Shown piece after piece: positions 35,791 through 44,924 of a stretch of 64,000 nucleotides of DNA; the stretch's first letter is position 1, and every line of letters starts with the position of its first letter. The translations under genes and the position numbers were made by a program. The notes under the pieces were generated by a model. It searched no databases. It was given only the letters and a program-made list of their open reading frames with translations, and had not been told where the DNA came from. Origin of the DNA: Sphingobium sp. SCG-1 (lineage in GTDB: Bacteria; Pseudomonadota; Alphaproteobacteria; Sphingomonadales; Sphingomonadaceae); the NCBI RefSeq assembly GCF_002953135.1, contig NZ_CP026372.1, positions 3,583,501 to 3,647,500 of the forward strand, written 5' to 3'.

Positions 35791-36720
35791 ATGCCATCGG
35801 GATTGATCGCGCTGCTCGACGATGTGGCGGGCATAGCGAAACTCGCCGCTTCGTCGCTGGACGATGTTACCGCCGCTGCCGGTAAGGCGGGGGCAAAGGC
35901 GGCGGGCGTCGTCATAGACGATGCCGCCGTGACGCCCCGCTATGTCGTGGGCCTGACACCCGACCGGGAGCTGCCGATCATATGGAAGATCGCGCTTGGT
36001 TCCTTGCGCAACAAGCTGCTGTTTCTCCTTCCTGCCGCCTTGGCGATCAGCGCGCTGGCGCCATGGGCGCTGACGCCGCTGCTGATGGTGGGCGGCGCAT
36101 ATCTCTGCTTCGAAGCGTCGGAGAAGCTGTTCGAGGCGATGCATGGCGGTTCCGAGCATCCGATTGAAGAAATTGCGGAGGAGACCGATCCCAAGGCTCT
36201 GGAGGATCGTCAGGTCTCCGGCGCGATCCGCACCGATTTCATCCTGTCGGGCGAAATTATGGCGATCGCGTTGGCGACGGTTGCGGACGTGCCCTTGTGG
36301 GAGCAGGCGATTGTCCTTGCGGCAGTGTCGCTGTTCATCACGGCGGGCGTCTATGGCGTCGTCGCGCTGATCGTGAAGATGGACGACATCGGCCTGCACA
36401 TGGCGACAAAGCCGTCCGCCGCATCGCAAACCGTCGGCAGGCTGCTGGTCAACACCATGCCGGTGCTGATGCGCGCACTCTCGGTTATCGGCACGGCGGC
36501 GATGCTGTGGGTCGGCGGCGGCATCCTTGTTCATGGCCTAGAGAGCTTCGGCCTCCACACCATTCCTGAGACGCTGCATCATGTCGCCGTCGCGGCTGGG
36601 GAAGCCACCGGGCCGCTGCACGCCGTCACCGAATGGGCGGTTACGGCACTGGGTTCCGGCATAGCGGGACTGATCGTCGGCGGCATCATCGTCGCGGTAC
36701 TGCATAAGTTCAAACATTAG
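35791..36720 (+). CDS. DUF808 family membrane protein (YedI-like)
   Basis: 309 aa. It starts MPSGLIALLDDVAGIAKLAA, the family N-terminus, with the VTPRYVVGLTPDRELPIIWKIA motif. At least five hydrophobic helices follow: LLFLLPAALAISALAPWALTP, ALTPLLMVGGAYLCFEA, AIVLAAVSLFITAGVYGVVALIV, ALSVIGTAAMLWVGGGILV and GSGIAGLIVGGIIVAVL. It is an inner-membrane protein of unknown function. Confidence 0.88.
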   Translation: MPSGLIALLDDVAGIAKLAASSLDDVTAAAGKAGAKAAGVVIDDAAVTPRYVVGLTPDRELPIIWKIALGSLRNKLLFLLPAALAISALAPWALTPLLMVGGAYLCFEASEKLFEAMHGGSEHPIEEIAEETDPKALEDRQVSGAIRTDFILSGEIMAIALATVADVPLWEQAIVLAAVSLFITAGVYGVVALIVKMDDIGLHMATKPSAASQTVGRLLVNTMPVLMRALSVIGTAAMLWVGGGILVHGLESFGLHTIPETLHHVAVAAGEATGPLHAVTEWAVTALGSGIAGLIVGGIIVAVLHKFKH

Positions 36721-36798
36721 GGCGACGCGGCTTGGCGCAGGCCGCGGCAGAGGATAGACCGTCCTACCGGCAATCGCCCTTCTGGAGCCAATTCGCTT

Positions 36799-38268
36799 AT
36801 GCCCCGCCTGTTCCTCTCCATGGGTGCCGCGCTCGCTGCGGCGGCGATGGCGGGCCTGACGGCATGTTCGGAAAAGCAGCAGGGACCGGTCGTCGTCAGC
36901 GTCATCGGTACGCCCCAGCAACTCGCCCAGCCGCTCCGCGACGTTCTCAGCCCCGCGTCCAAGCTCATCCTTGAGTCGACGGCGCAAGGGCTGGTGGCCT
37001 TCGATGCGCAGGGCGACGTGCTTCCTGCGCTGGCGCAGCGCTGGATCGTGCAGGATGACGGGCGCAGCTATATCTTCCGCCTGCGCCGCATTCGTTGGCC
37101 CAATGGCGCGCCGATCAAGGCAGACGACGTCGCCTTCCTCCTGAAGAACCGCATTGCCGCCAATCTGGCGCTGGACATCACCGGCGACCTGGCGGCGATT
37201 GAGGATGTCACGGCGATGACGGGCGAAGTTCTGGAAATCCGCCTGTCCACGCCGCGTCCCTATCTGTTGCAGATGCTGGCCCAGCCGCAGATGGCCATCA
37301 CCCGGCGCGATGGCGGCACCGGACCCTATCGCAAGGAGAAGCGGCCGGAGGCTTGGTTCCTGCGGCCCATCGTGGAGGACGATGGCAGCGAGGACACGCC
37401 GATCCCCCCCTGGGAGAATCGCGTAGTTCGCGCCGAGCGTGCGTCGATGGCGATCGTGCGGTTCCGCGCGGGTCTTGCCGCTCTCGTGCTCGGCGGGCGC
37501 TACAGCGATTTGCCCCTGCTGAAGCTGGCAGACCTTGACAATCGCGTAGTGCGTATCGATCCCGCGCAAGGGCTGTTCGGGCTGGCAGTCGTCGCCAGCG
37601 ATCCGTTCCTCAATGACGACGGCGTGCGCAGCGCGATCAACATGGCGATCGATCGCGATCAGCTTCCCGCGGCCTTCGCGCTCGGCGGATGGGCCGCGAC
37701 TGACCGCCTCCTGACGCAGCAACTCGATCTGCCGCGCGCTCCGATACCACCGGCATGGGCCGATGCGACAATCGACGACCGCCGCGCCGCCGCGCGCAAT
37801 GCCATCGCGCAGTGGAGCAGCGCCAATGGTGCGGTGCCGGTACTTCGGATCGCCCTGCCCAAGGGATCGGGATCGAAATTGCTGTACACGCTGATCGCCG
37901 CCGATCTCAGCCGCATAGGCGTGCCCAGCCGGCAAGTCGATCTGAATGCCGACGCCGACCTGCGCCTGGTCGATGAAGTCGCCGCCTATGACAGCGCATT
38001 ATGGTATCTCGGCCGCGTCGGTTGCGCACGGAAAGTGCATTGCGACCCCGTGTCGCAGGAGCGCTTGCAGGAAGCGGGCCTGGCGACGACCACTGCTGAC
38101 ATGCAGGCGCGCCTTGCCGAAGCGGAGCAACTTACGGTGGCGCATAATGGCTATATCGCGCTGGGTGCGCCGGTCCGCTGGTCGCTGGTTGCGCGCAGGC
38201 TGACGGGCTTTGCTCCCTCTGCCCGCGCACGTCACCCATTGAACCAGTTGTTCCGCACCACCAATTAG
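36799..38268 (+). CDS. ABC transporter solute-binding lipoprotein (SBP_bac_5 type)
   Basis: 489 aa. Lipoprotein signal (AAAAMAGLTACSEK, lipid cysteine at ~23). The domain organisation is that of family-5 peptide/nickel-binding proteins: LAQRWIVQDDGRSYIFRLRRIRWPNGAPIKADDVAF is the classic entry motif. The C-terminal lobe has VRSAINMAIDRDQL. No permease or ATPase genes flank it, so the partner transporter is elsewhere or it acts alone. Ligand unknown. DUF4112 follows 19 nt later. Confidence 0.85.
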   Translation: MPRLFLSMGAALAAAAMAGLTACSEKQQGPVVVSVIGTPQQLAQPLRDVLSPASKLILESTAQGLVAFDAQGDVLPALAQRWIVQDDGRSYIFRLRRIRWPNGAPIKADDVAFLLKNRIAANLALDITGDLAAIEDVTAMTGEVLEIRLSTPRPYLLQMLAQPQMAITRRDGGTGPYRKEKRPEAWFLRPIVEDDGSEDTPIPPWENRVVRAERASMAIVRFRAGLAALVLGGRYSDLPLLKLADLDNRVVRIDPAQGLFGLAVVASDPFLNDDGVRSAINMAIDRDQLPAAFALGGWAATDRLLTQQLDLPRAPIPPAWADATIDDRRAAARNAIAQWSSANGAVPVLRIALPKGSGSKLLYTLIAADLSRIGVPSRQVDLNADADLRLVDEVAAYDSALWYLGRVGCARKVHCDPVSQERLQEAGLATTTADMQARLAEAEQLTVAHNGYIALGAPVRWSLVARRLTGFAPSARARHPLNQLFRTTN

Positions 38269-38287
38269 AGTGAAAGGAGTGAAGGCT

Positions 38288-38710
38288 TTGGCGATTTCGC
38301 AGGACCAGTTCGATCGCATCGCGCGCGATCTACCCGGCTTTGGTAGCGATCCCGCGTCGGTGCGCCGCCGGATCGAGGCGATGGAGAAGATGCTGGAGGG
38401 CATGTTCGTTCTCCCCGGCACAAATCGCCGCGTAGGGCTGGACAGCATTGTAGGCTTCATCCCGGTCGTCGGCGACATCGCGACAGCGGCAATGGGCGCC
38501 TGGATGGTGTGGGAGGCGCGCAACCTTGGCATGTCGAAGTGGCAATTGACGCGCATGGCAGCGAATGTCGGCTTCGACACGGTGCTGGGCGCTGTGCCTC
38601 TGGTGGGCGACGTGTTCGACTTTTTCTACAAGTCCAATACCAAGAACCTGAAGCTGATCCGAAGGCATTTGGACAAGCATCACCCGAGCACGGTGACGAT
38701 CACGCAGTAG
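38288..38710 (+). CDS. DUF4112 family protein
   Basis: 140 aa from TTG at 38288, which has AAAGGAG 8 nt upstream; the in-frame GTG at 38270 would add six residues. The conserved core GLDSIVGFIPVVGDIATAAMGAWMVWEARNLG and VPLVGDVFDFFYKSNTKN is diagnostic. Two hydrophobic segments make it a small membrane-associated protein of unknown role, probably co-transcribed with the solute-binding lipoprotein. Confidence 0.85.
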   Translation: MAISQDQFDRIARDLPGFGSDPASVRRRIEAMEKMLEGMFVLPGTNRRVGLDSIVGFIPVVGDIATAAMGAWMVWEARNLGMSKWQLTRMAANVGFDTVLGAVPLVGDVFDFFYKSNTKNLKLIRRHLDKHHPSTVTITQ

Positions 38711-38729
38711 CGCCCGCCGCTTTCGTCAG

Positions 38730-39449
38730 TTATCGAGCGCGGATACGCAGGGTCTCGGCGGGCTTCAATCCGCCCTGATGCGCCGGGCACCGGGCATAGC
38801 GAAGCCTCTTGTCCAGACACAGCCACACTTCGTCCAGCCAGCCATCGCGCGTCGCCGTGACGCGCATCATATCGGCGCGCAGACCCCGATTGGCTTGCGC
38901 GAAGGCAGTGGCAAACGCGCCAGCCGTCATCGTGCCCCGCTGCGCAAGCGCCGCCATGTCGGGAAATTGCAGCTTGCCGTACATCGTCTGCGATTTTTCG
39001 AAATAGCTGCGCGGGCTGATCGGCTGCCCGTTGGACCGCATACACGTGCCGTGCTTCGCCCATTCATGCTGGATCAACTGCGCCGACGGCGTGACGCACA
39101 GGTTCTGCGCAATTGTCGCACGCGGCAGGATCGACGTCGCGCGGCAATATTGCGGCCAGTCCTTACCTTCGCCATCGGGCCACAGGCCATGCAGCGTGAA
39201 GCCGAATCGCGCCGTAGGGTTCGCACACTGGAATGCGTCACGCGTCACGGTCTTCCCGCTGCAATATTGCGGCGACCACGTGATCGCCAGCGTGTAGCCG
39301 CCAATCGGCAGCACGCGCTTTGGCTGGCTCTCGGACGGAAGATCGGGGTGCGGGCGGGGAATGTCACGCGGAATGCTGCACTGTTCCGCCTGCGCCAGCG
39401 CAACGCCGGGAGTCAGCATCAGCGCGGCGGTCAACAGTGTCTTATACAT
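38730..39449 (-). CDS. Secreted ribonuclease T2 family enzyme
   Basis: 239 aa. Signal peptide MYKTLLTAALMLTPGVALAQ directs export. The two catalytic blocks are intact: CAS-I FTLHGLWPDG (H87) and CAS-II HEWAKHGTC (H128, E129, H133), so it should cleave RNA through a 2',3'-cyclic intermediate. Eight cysteines suit the disulfide-rich fold. A start at 39470 would lie inside nadC and break the signal peptide. It overlaps the nadC end by 8 nt. Confidence 0.9.
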   Translation of the reverse strand: MYKTLLTAALMLTPGVALAQAEQCSIPRDIPRPHPDLPSESQPKRVLPIGGYTLAITWSPQYCSGKTVTRDAFQCANPTARFGFTLHGLWPDGEGKDWPQYCRATSILPRATIAQNLCVTPSAQLIQHEWAKHGTCMRSNGQPISPRSYFEKSQTMYGKLQFPDMAALAQRGTMTAGAFATAFAQANRGLRADMMRVTATRDGWLDEVWLCLDKRLRYARCPAHQGGLKPAETLRIRAR

Positions 39450-40287
39450 GCGCGAAATCCAGTCCGACATCCGCGGCAGGCGCAGATTGGGTCAGCCGCC
39501 CGACGCTCACATAGGTCACGCCCGTCTTGGCGATGGCATTGATCGTGTCCAGCCGCACGCCGCCCGACGCTTCGGTGGGCACCCGTCCGCCGACGAGCGT
39601 CACTGCGCCTCGCAGCGTAGCCGGGTCCATATTGTCGAGCAGCAAATGCGTCGCGCCTGCCTCCAGCGCAGGTTCGATCTGGTCGACGCGGTCGACTTCC
39701 ACGATGATGTTGGCAATGCCCGCCGCCACCGCCCGCCGCGCGGCTTCGCCCACCGATCCGGCCACCGCAACGTGGTTGTCCTTTATCATCGCCGCGTCCC
39801 ACAGCCCCATGCGGTGATTGGTCGCGCCACCCATCCGCGTCGCATATTTCTCCAGCCGCCGAAGCCCCGGAACGGTCTTGCGCGTATCGAGCAACGTCGC
39901 GCCTGTCCCCATGATCGCGTCGACATAGGTGCTCGTCATGGTCGCGATGCCCGTCAAATGCTGCACCGTATTCAGCGCCGATCGCTCCGCCGTCAGCATC
40001 GCCCGCGCCTTGCCCTTCAGCCGCATCAGGTCGGTGCCCGCCGCCACCTGCTGCCCGTCCTCGACCAGCATCTCGATCTCCACATCAGGATCAAGCGCGC
40101 GGAAGAACGCCGCCGCTACGGGCAAGCCCGCGACCGTCACGGCATCGCGACTATCCATCACGCCGGAGAACATCGCATCGGCCGGGATCACGGCAGCGGA
40201 CGTGATGTCACCGCCCTCGCCCAAATCCTCCGCCAGTGTGGACGCCACGAACGCATCCAGATCGAAGCCCGCCAGAACGAATGTCAT
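39442..40287 (-). CDS. nadC: Quinolinate phosphoribosyltransferase (nicotinate-nucleotide pyrophosphorylase)
   Basis: 281 aa. It converts quinolinate and PRPP to nicotinate mononucleotide in de novo NAD synthesis. Signatures are LAEDLGEGGDITSAAV, NTVQHLTGIATMT, DTRKTVPGLRRLEKYA and GGATNHRMGLWDAAMIKDNH. The ATG overlaps the nadA stop (ATGA), so nadA-nadC form an operon. No nadB or aspartate dehydrogenase is nearby. Confidence 0.96.
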   Translation of the reverse strand: MTFVLAGFDLDAFVASTLAEDLGEGGDITSAAVIPADAMFSGVMDSRDAVTVAGLPVAAAFFRALDPDVEIEMLVEDGQQVAAGTDLMRLKGKARAMLTAERSALNTVQHLTGIATMTSTYVDAIMGTGATLLDTRKTVPGLRRLEKYATRMGGATNHRMGLWDAAMIKDNHVAVAGSVGEAARRAVAAGIANIIVEVDRVDQIEPALEAGATHLLLDNMDPATLRGAVTLVGGRVPTEASGGVRLDTINAIAKTGVTYVSVGRLTQSAPAADVGLDFAHV

Positions 40288-41279
40288 CGCGCGCCTAGAT
40301 CCCCCTGCCCCACGGTGCCGCTCGCCATTTCCAGCATCCGGTCGAGCGACTTGCGCGCCTGCAAGCGCAGCGTCTCGTCCATCTCGATCCGCGGCTGCAA
40401 ATCGCGCAGTGCGACGTACAGCTTCTCCATCGTATTGAGCGCCATGTAGGGGCAGATGTTGCAGTTGCAGTTGCCGTCAGCACCGGGCGCACCGATGAAG
40501 GTCTTCTCCGGCACCGCACGCTCCATCTGGTGAATGATGTGCGGCTCGGTCGCGACGATCAGCGTATCGCCCGGCATCGACTTGGCGAACTCCAATATGC
40601 CGCTGGTCGACCCGATATAATCGGCATGGTCGACGATCGCCGGCGGACATTCGGGATGCGCGGCAATCGGCGCGCCGGGATATTGCGCCTGCAACTTCAG
40701 CAACTCAGTTTCGCTGAACGCCTCATGCACGATGCACACACCCGGCCACAGCAACATCTCACGCCTCAGCTTGCGCGCCAGATAGCCGCCAAGATGCTTG
40801 TCCGGGCCGAAGATGATCTTCTGCTCCTTGGGGATCTGGCTCAGGATTTTCTCGGCGGAGCTGCTAGTGACGATGATGTCGGACAGTGCCTTCACTTCGG
40901 CCGAGCAATTAATGTAGCTTAAGGCGATGTGATCGGGATGCGCCTCACGAAACGCCTTGAACTGCGCAGGCGGGCAACTGTCCTCCAGTGAACAGCCTGC
41001 GTCCATGTCCGGCAGGATCACGATCTTCTCCGGCGAGAGAATCTTGGCCGTCTCCGCCATAAAGCGCACACCGCAGAACGCGATGACCTCGGCGTCCGTC
41101 TCCGCCGCCTTGCGCGACAATTCCAGCGAATCGCCAACGAAATCGGACAAATCCTGAATTTCCGGCTTCTGGTAATAATGGCCCAGGATCACCGCGTTGC
41201 GCTCCTTGCGCAGCCGGTCGATCTCCGCGCGAAGGTCCAGCCCCTTCAGGCTCCCGCCAATTCCACCTCTGGCATCCAT
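40284..41279 (-). CDS. nadA: Quinolinate synthase A
   Basis: 331 aa. A [4Fe-4S] enzyme that condenses iminoaspartate with DHAP to quinolinate. Signatures are ILGHYYQKPEIQDLSDFVGDS, FCGVRFMAETAKIL and LPDMDAGCSLEDSCP; conserved cysteines for the cluster are in DMDAGCS, HPECPPAI and CNCNICPYMALN. It forms a coupled pair with nadC. Confidence 0.96.
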   Translation of the reverse strand: MDARGGIGGSLKGLDLRAEIDRLRKERNAVILGHYYQKPEIQDLSDFVGDSLELSRKAAETDAEVIAFCGVRFMAETAKILSPEKIVILPDMDAGCSLEDSCPPAQFKAFREAHPDHIALSYINCSAEVKALSDIIVTSSSAEKILSQIPKEQKIIFGPDKHLGGYLARKLRREMLLWPGVCIVHEAFSETELLKLQAQYPGAPIAAHPECPPAIVDHADYIGSTSGILEFAKSMPGDTLIVATEPHIIHQMERAVPEKTFIGAPGADGNCNCNICPYMALNTMEKLYVALRDLQPRIEMDETLRLQARKSLDRMLEMASGTVGQGDLGAR

Positions 41280-41371
41280 GTGCTTGGTCTTTCCATTTGG
41301 CCACGTGCTTCGCGGCCCGCTTTATTAGGGATCAACACGCCCGCATAGTAAAACCGCGCGTGGCTGTTCGA

Positions 41372-42262
41372 TCACGCGGCAATAGCTTCCCACTGCCCGT
41401 CCTGCTCACGCGCAAGTCCCCGCGCCTGCAAGTCGAGCAGATGCGCCAACACCGATCGCCCGGCCGCCGAATAGAGCCGCGGATCGACACCTTTGTACAT
41501 CTCGCTCACCATGTCGGGGATCGCCGAAGCGCCGCCCGCTTGGAGGAAGCGGATGATCTGCCCCTCGCGGTGCCTGCGGTGCCCCATCATCGACCGGGCG
41601 AGCCGCTGTGGCTTGTCGACCGGATCACCATGCGCGGGATAATAGATCACGTCCTCGCGATCGATCAGCCGCTGCATCGACTGCATATATGCCGCCATAT
41701 CGCCATCGGGCGGCGACACGACCGTAGTCGACCAGCCCATGATGTGATCGCCGGTAAACAGCGCCTGCTCCTCCACTAGCGCGAAGCATAGGTGGTTGGA
41801 CGTATGCCCTGGCGTCGCCACTGCCTCCAGCGTCCAGTCTTTGCCTCTCACCGTGTCGCCATCGGCCAGCACATGATCGGGGGCATAGTCCGGATCGAAC
41901 GCCGCATCGGCACGCGGCCCATCATCGTCCAGCGTCAGCGGTGCGCAGCCGATGATCGGCGCGCCAGTTGCCTGCGCTAGCACCTTGGCGGCAGGGCTAT
42001 GATCGCGATGCGTGTGGGTGCACAGGATCGCCGTTACGGGCCGCCCCGCTATCGCCGACTGTAACGCCGCGATGTGATCGGGCTCGGCGGGGCCGGGATC
42101 GATCACCGCCACTTCCTCCCGCCCCACGATGTAGCTTTGCGTGCCGGTGTAGGTGAAGGGCGAGGGATTGGGGGCCAGCACCCGCGCCACCAACGGCGAG
42201 AGCGACATGGCGACACCGGTGGGCAAGGTGGTCAAATCGAAGGGAGCATCCATGGCTCCCAT
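41372..42262 (-). CDS. MBL-fold metallo-hydrolase
   Basis: 296 aa. The metal-binding motif THTHRDHS (H83, H85, D87, H88) and further ligands in TPGHTSNH and FTGDH place it in the metallo-beta-lactamase superfamily, of the glyoxalase II/LACTB2-like group that has a helical C-terminus (EGQIIRFLQAGGASAIPDMVSEMYKG). The LACTB2-like C-terminal winged helix is visible. Candidates are thioesterase or ribonuclease activity. ATG at 42253 is an alternative start. It sits between nadA and the BlaR1-like gene, both on the same strand. Confidence 0.85.
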   Translation of the reverse strand: MGAMDAPFDLTTLPTGVAMSLSPLVARVLAPNPSPFTYTGTQSYIVGREEVAVIDPGPAEPDHIAALQSAIAGRPVTAILCTHTHRDHSPAAKVLAQATGAPIIGCAPLTLDDDGPRADAAFDPDYAPDHVLADGDTVRGKDWTLEAVATPGHTSNHLCFALVEEQALFTGDHIMGWSTTVVSPPDGDMAAYMQSMQRLIDREDVIYYPAHGDPVDKPQRLARSMMGHRRHREGQIIRFLQAGGASAIPDMVSEMYKGVDPRLYSAAGRSVLAHLLDLQARGLAREQDGQWEAIAA

Positions 42263-42317
42263 GTGCCACTTCGCGCGCCTAATTCAAGGACTCTCGTGTT
42301 CGACGCGCAACGCTGCT

Positions 42318-43853
42318 TCAGTCGACCTCCGCCTGCGCGCGCGCCATCTCGCGCCGCATTTCCGCGCGGGCACGCACCAACTCAGCGCGCGCCTCCGCCA
42401 TTTCCGCTCTGGCTTCTGCCTGCGCCTGTGCCCGGTCCTGCGCAGCCTCCCTGCGCGCTTCCGCTGCCGCAAGCTGCGCTTCTGCCATCCCGGCCCGCGC
42501 GTCCGCCATCGCCTGACGCCGAATCGCGGCAGTGCAGACGGCGATCCGCACATGCCGCTTGCCGCTGGCGTCCACATATTCGTGGGAGCTTCCCGGCTGG
42601 CCCGCGCAGTTGGTGTCCACGCGGATGTCCGGCACCATCCTCGCGATTTCCGCTCGCGAAGGGACAGCGTGATAATGGTCGTTCACGACAGGAGCACGCG
42701 GCGCGGCTGGCGCGGGAGGAGGCAGCGGCGCAGCAGGCTCGAATGGCGCCGACGGTGCGGTGGGCGCCGTCGGCGTTACGGCCACCACCGGAGTCGTGGG
42801 GGTCGTCGGAGTCTCAGGGGTCTCTGGCGTCACAGGAGCCGCAACATCGCGCACCTCCTCCGGCATGAACGCGGCAAGCTTCGTCAGCTTTGCCTCACTG
42901 AGGCGACTGGACACGCTCGCCATTTCGCGCGCCGCTCCGCTACCCGAAGCGGTGAGCGCCAGTCCGGCAACGGTCACGACGGCTATCGCGGCCATGCTCC
43001 AGCTAATGTGATGCAAGGACGCTGTGTGATTAGAAAGCATTTTCAACCTCCCCTTCAGGGTATCGACACTGTTGAGATGACATATGTTGAAGCGGTTCCC
43101 CGCCGAAAGTGGCGTCGCAGTTGCCGCCTTCAGAATAGCGCGCCCATAGGTCTGCGCCTGATCCGCGCCATGCCGGGCGAGCACCTGCGCATCGCAGGCA
43201 AGCTCCTGATCGGCGCGAAATGCGCGGTAGGCGATCCACGCGATTGGATTGCACCAATGCAGCGTCAGCAGCATCAGGGCCGCTAAGTTGGCGATGAGGT
43301 CGCCGCGACGGTGGTGCGTCAGTTCATGCGCCAGCGCCAGCGCTTGCTCCTCCCGCGAATAGCGATCTGCGAAGTCGATCGGCACCACTACCCGCCGATG
43401 CAGAATGCCGAATGCCAGCGGCCCGGTCACATGGACACTTTCCAGCACGGCGACATTCCCGTCCCGGCCGATCTCGGCGCCGTCGGACAGGATCAGTCGC
43501 CGGAAGCGCGCATAGGCAATGGCCTGCACCAGCAGGAACAGCACCGCGCCACTCATCCAGATTACCAGCCCTGCCTCGACCCACGGAAATTGTGCGGCAG
43601 GCACCTGGACGGCTTCGCGGACATGGCTGATGGAAACTAGGTGACTGTCCAAGGGCAGCATCGCGACCGGACTGGCGGCGCTGGGCAGCGGGGGCAGTAG
43701 CAAGCGCAACACCGGCAGCGCCCAAAGCGCATAGGCCGCCCGCGCGCCGAGATATTGCGCGACCGGGCGACGCAGCAGCATCACCAGCGCGATCAGCAGG
43801 GCGGAGGCCAGCAATGCCTCCACCAGCCAGCGCGTGAAATCGGGGCCGCTCAT
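42318..43853 (-). CDS. M56-family BlaR1/MecR1-like membrane metallopeptidase
   Basis: 511 aa. Several N-terminal membrane helices (ALLASALLIALVMLLRR; AGLVIWMSGAVLFLLVQAIA) flank the cytosolic zinc-protease site HELTHHRRGD (H176, E177, H180), with LACDAQVL for the third ligand. In this family the peptidase cleaves its BlaI-type repressor. Instead of a beta-lactam-binding sensor the C-terminal half has a Pro/Thr-rich linker and a long Ala/Glu/Arg coiled coil (AEARREAAQDRAQAQAEAR). It overlaps the BlaI-like gene by 4 nt. Confidence 0.87.
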   Translation of the reverse strand: MSGPDFTRWLVEALLASALLIALVMLLRRPVAQYLGARAAYALWALPVLRLLLPPLPSAASPVAMLPLDSHLVSISHVREAVQVPAAQFPWVEAGLVIWMSGAVLFLLVQAIAYARFRRLILSDGAEIGRDGNVAVLESVHVTGPLAFGILHRRVVVPIDFADRYSREEQALALAHELTHHRRGDLIANLAALMLLTLHWCNPIAWIAYRAFRADQELACDAQVLARHGADQAQTYGRAILKAATATPLSAGNRFNICHLNSVDTLKGRLKMLSNHTASLHHISWSMAAIAVVTVAGLALTASGSGAAREMASVSSRLSEAKLTKLAAFMPEEVRDVAAPVTPETPETPTTPTTPVVAVTPTAPTAPSAPFEPAAPLPPPAPAAPRAPVVNDHYHAVPSRAEIARMVPDIRVDTNCAGQPGSSHEYVDASGKRHVRIAVCTAAIRRQAMADARAGMAEAQLAAAEARREAAQDRAQAQAEARAEMAEARAELVRARAEMRREMARAQAEVD

Positions 43854-44218
43854 GATTTCAGCGCCTTCAGCAGCGCTTCAAGCTCGGCGATATCCTGCGA
43901 TGAAAGTTGATCCTGCTCGGCCAGGTGCGCGACCAGCGGCGCGGCGCGACCGCCGAACAGGCGATCCACTAACCGCCGCGATTCTCCAGTGACATAATCA
44001 TCGCGCTCGACCAGCGGGCGATAGAGAAACCGGCGGCCATCCTGTTCAGCCGCTACGATGTCCTTGGCGAGCAGGCGGGAGAGCAAAGTCTTGACGGTCT
44101 GGATGCTCCATCCGCGCGCGTCACGCACACGATCCGCAACATCGGCGGCAGTCAGCGGCGCGGTTTCCCACAGCGCTTCCATAACGGCATGTTCTGCGTC
44201 GCTGATCTTCTCGGTCAT
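43850..44218 (-). CDS. BlaI/MecI/CopY-type transcriptional repressor
   Basis: 122 aa. The winged helix with MEALWETAPLTAADVADRV and WSIQTVKTLLSRLLAKDIV is diagnostic; the dimerisation helix at the C-terminus contains the expected peptidase target region near LVERDDYVTGESRRLVDRLFGGRAAPLV. It overlaps the BlaR1-like gene and is preceded by a TACATATGTA operator. Signal unknown. Confidence 0.92.
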   Translation of the reverse strand: MTEKISDAEHAVMEALWETAPLTAADVADRVRDARGWSIQTVKTLLSRLLAKDIVAAEQDGRRFLYRPLVERDDYVTGESRRLVDRLFGGRAAPLVAHLAEQDQLSSQDIAELEALLKALKS

Positions 44219-44267
44219 GCAGCCACCCTTTCACCGACTCTGCGACCACAAACGTCGTCGTTACGAC

Positions 44268-44277
44268 TACATATGTA
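44268..44277. promoter_or_regulatory. BlaI-type operator TACATATGTA
   Basis: A perfect palindrome TACATATGTA lies 50 nt upstream of the BlaI-like start codon. BlaI/MecI/CopY repressors bind TACA-N2-TGTA half-sites, so this is a likely autoregulatory operator. Flanks (GACTACATATGTAAAC) extend the match to the GACTACATATGTAGTC-like consensus of the family. Confidence 0.75.
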
Positions 44278-44431
44278 AACGATCGGCTGAACGCAAGATG
44301 AATGTCGGATGGCTTTACAATATAGCCGTTTACCATCAGACTGTTAACCATCGAAAGCCGCTGAAAACTACCTAAGCACTCGACTGGCACAGGCTGTGCG
44401 ATACTGAAAGCATATGTGTCTTCCCTGACAT

Positions 44432-44471
44432 GGGGGATGCGTGCGGATTGGTCTCCGCCCTCGCATCCCCC
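44432..44471. terminator. GC-rich hairpin downstream of grxD
   Basis: GGGGGATGCG and CGCATCCCCC form a 10-bp perfect stem, with TGCGGA and TCCGCC extending the pairing internally. It lies 82 nt past the grxD stop. No T-run follows on either strand, so it could be a Rho-type end or a structural element. Confidence 0.4.
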
Positions 44472-44552
44472 GATATATCCGTCATACAAACGACAAAGGG
44501 CCGCAGCGCCCTCGCGCCACGACCCACGATCGTAGTCGAAGAAAGGTGCGGT

Positions 44553-44888
44553 CTAGCTTGCGGCTTTGGCGACGCCCTGCTCGTCCATCAACTGCTGCAA
44601 TTCACCTGCCTCGAACATCTCCATCATGATGTCGCTGCCGCCGACGAATTCGCCCTTCACATAAAGCTGCGGAATGGTCGGCCAGTCGGAAAATTCCTTG
44701 ATGCCCTGCCGCACTTCCTGGTCCTGAAGCACGTCGACGCTGTCGTAATCGACGCCCAGATGTTCGAGGATGGCAATCGCGCGGCTGGAAAAGCCGCATT
44801 GCGGGAACAGCGGCGTGCCCTTCATGAACAGCACCACGTCGTTGCTCTTCACGATGCCCGCAAGGCGCTCTTGGGTGGCTTCAGTCAT
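44553..44888 (-). CDS. grxD: Monothiol glutaredoxin (Grx4 type)
   Basis: 111 aa. The single-thiol active site is CGFS (C31) in GTPLFPQCGFSSRA, followed by WPTIPQLYVKGEFVGGSDIMMEM. Grx4 proteins carry [2Fe-2S] clusters and pass them on, usually with BolA partners; a BolA-like gene is immediately upstream on the same strand, which supports the pairing. ATG 44903 would add five residues. Confidence 0.94.
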   Translation of the reverse strand: MTEATQERLAGIVKSNDVVLFMKGTPLFPQCGFSSRAIAILEHLGVDYDSVDVLQDQEVRQGIKEFSDWPTIPQLYVKGEFVGGSDIMMEMFEAGELQQLMDEQGVAKAAS

Positions 44889-44924
44889 AACTCGGGGTTC
44901 CATATATGTCAGCGAATGTGGCAG

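Larger units (their letters stand above)
44219..44552. other. 334-nt gap between the BlaI-like gene and grxD
   Basis: No convincing gene lies here. It holds the BlaI-like promoter region with a palindromic operator (44268-44277) and, closer to grxD, a long GC-rich hairpin (44432-44471). A minus-strand frame through the region (44121-44489) is non-conserved in appearance and runs into blaI, so I do not call it. Confidence 0.6.

Noticed and set aside
44121..44489. 122-aa minus-strand frame across the blaI start region
   Set aside because: It overlaps blaI and the operator, contains no motif and has no ribosome site.
44495..44512. Hairpin AGGGC / GCCCT near the grxD end as a terminator
   Set aside because: Five-base stem and no T-run on the minus strand; too weak to claim.
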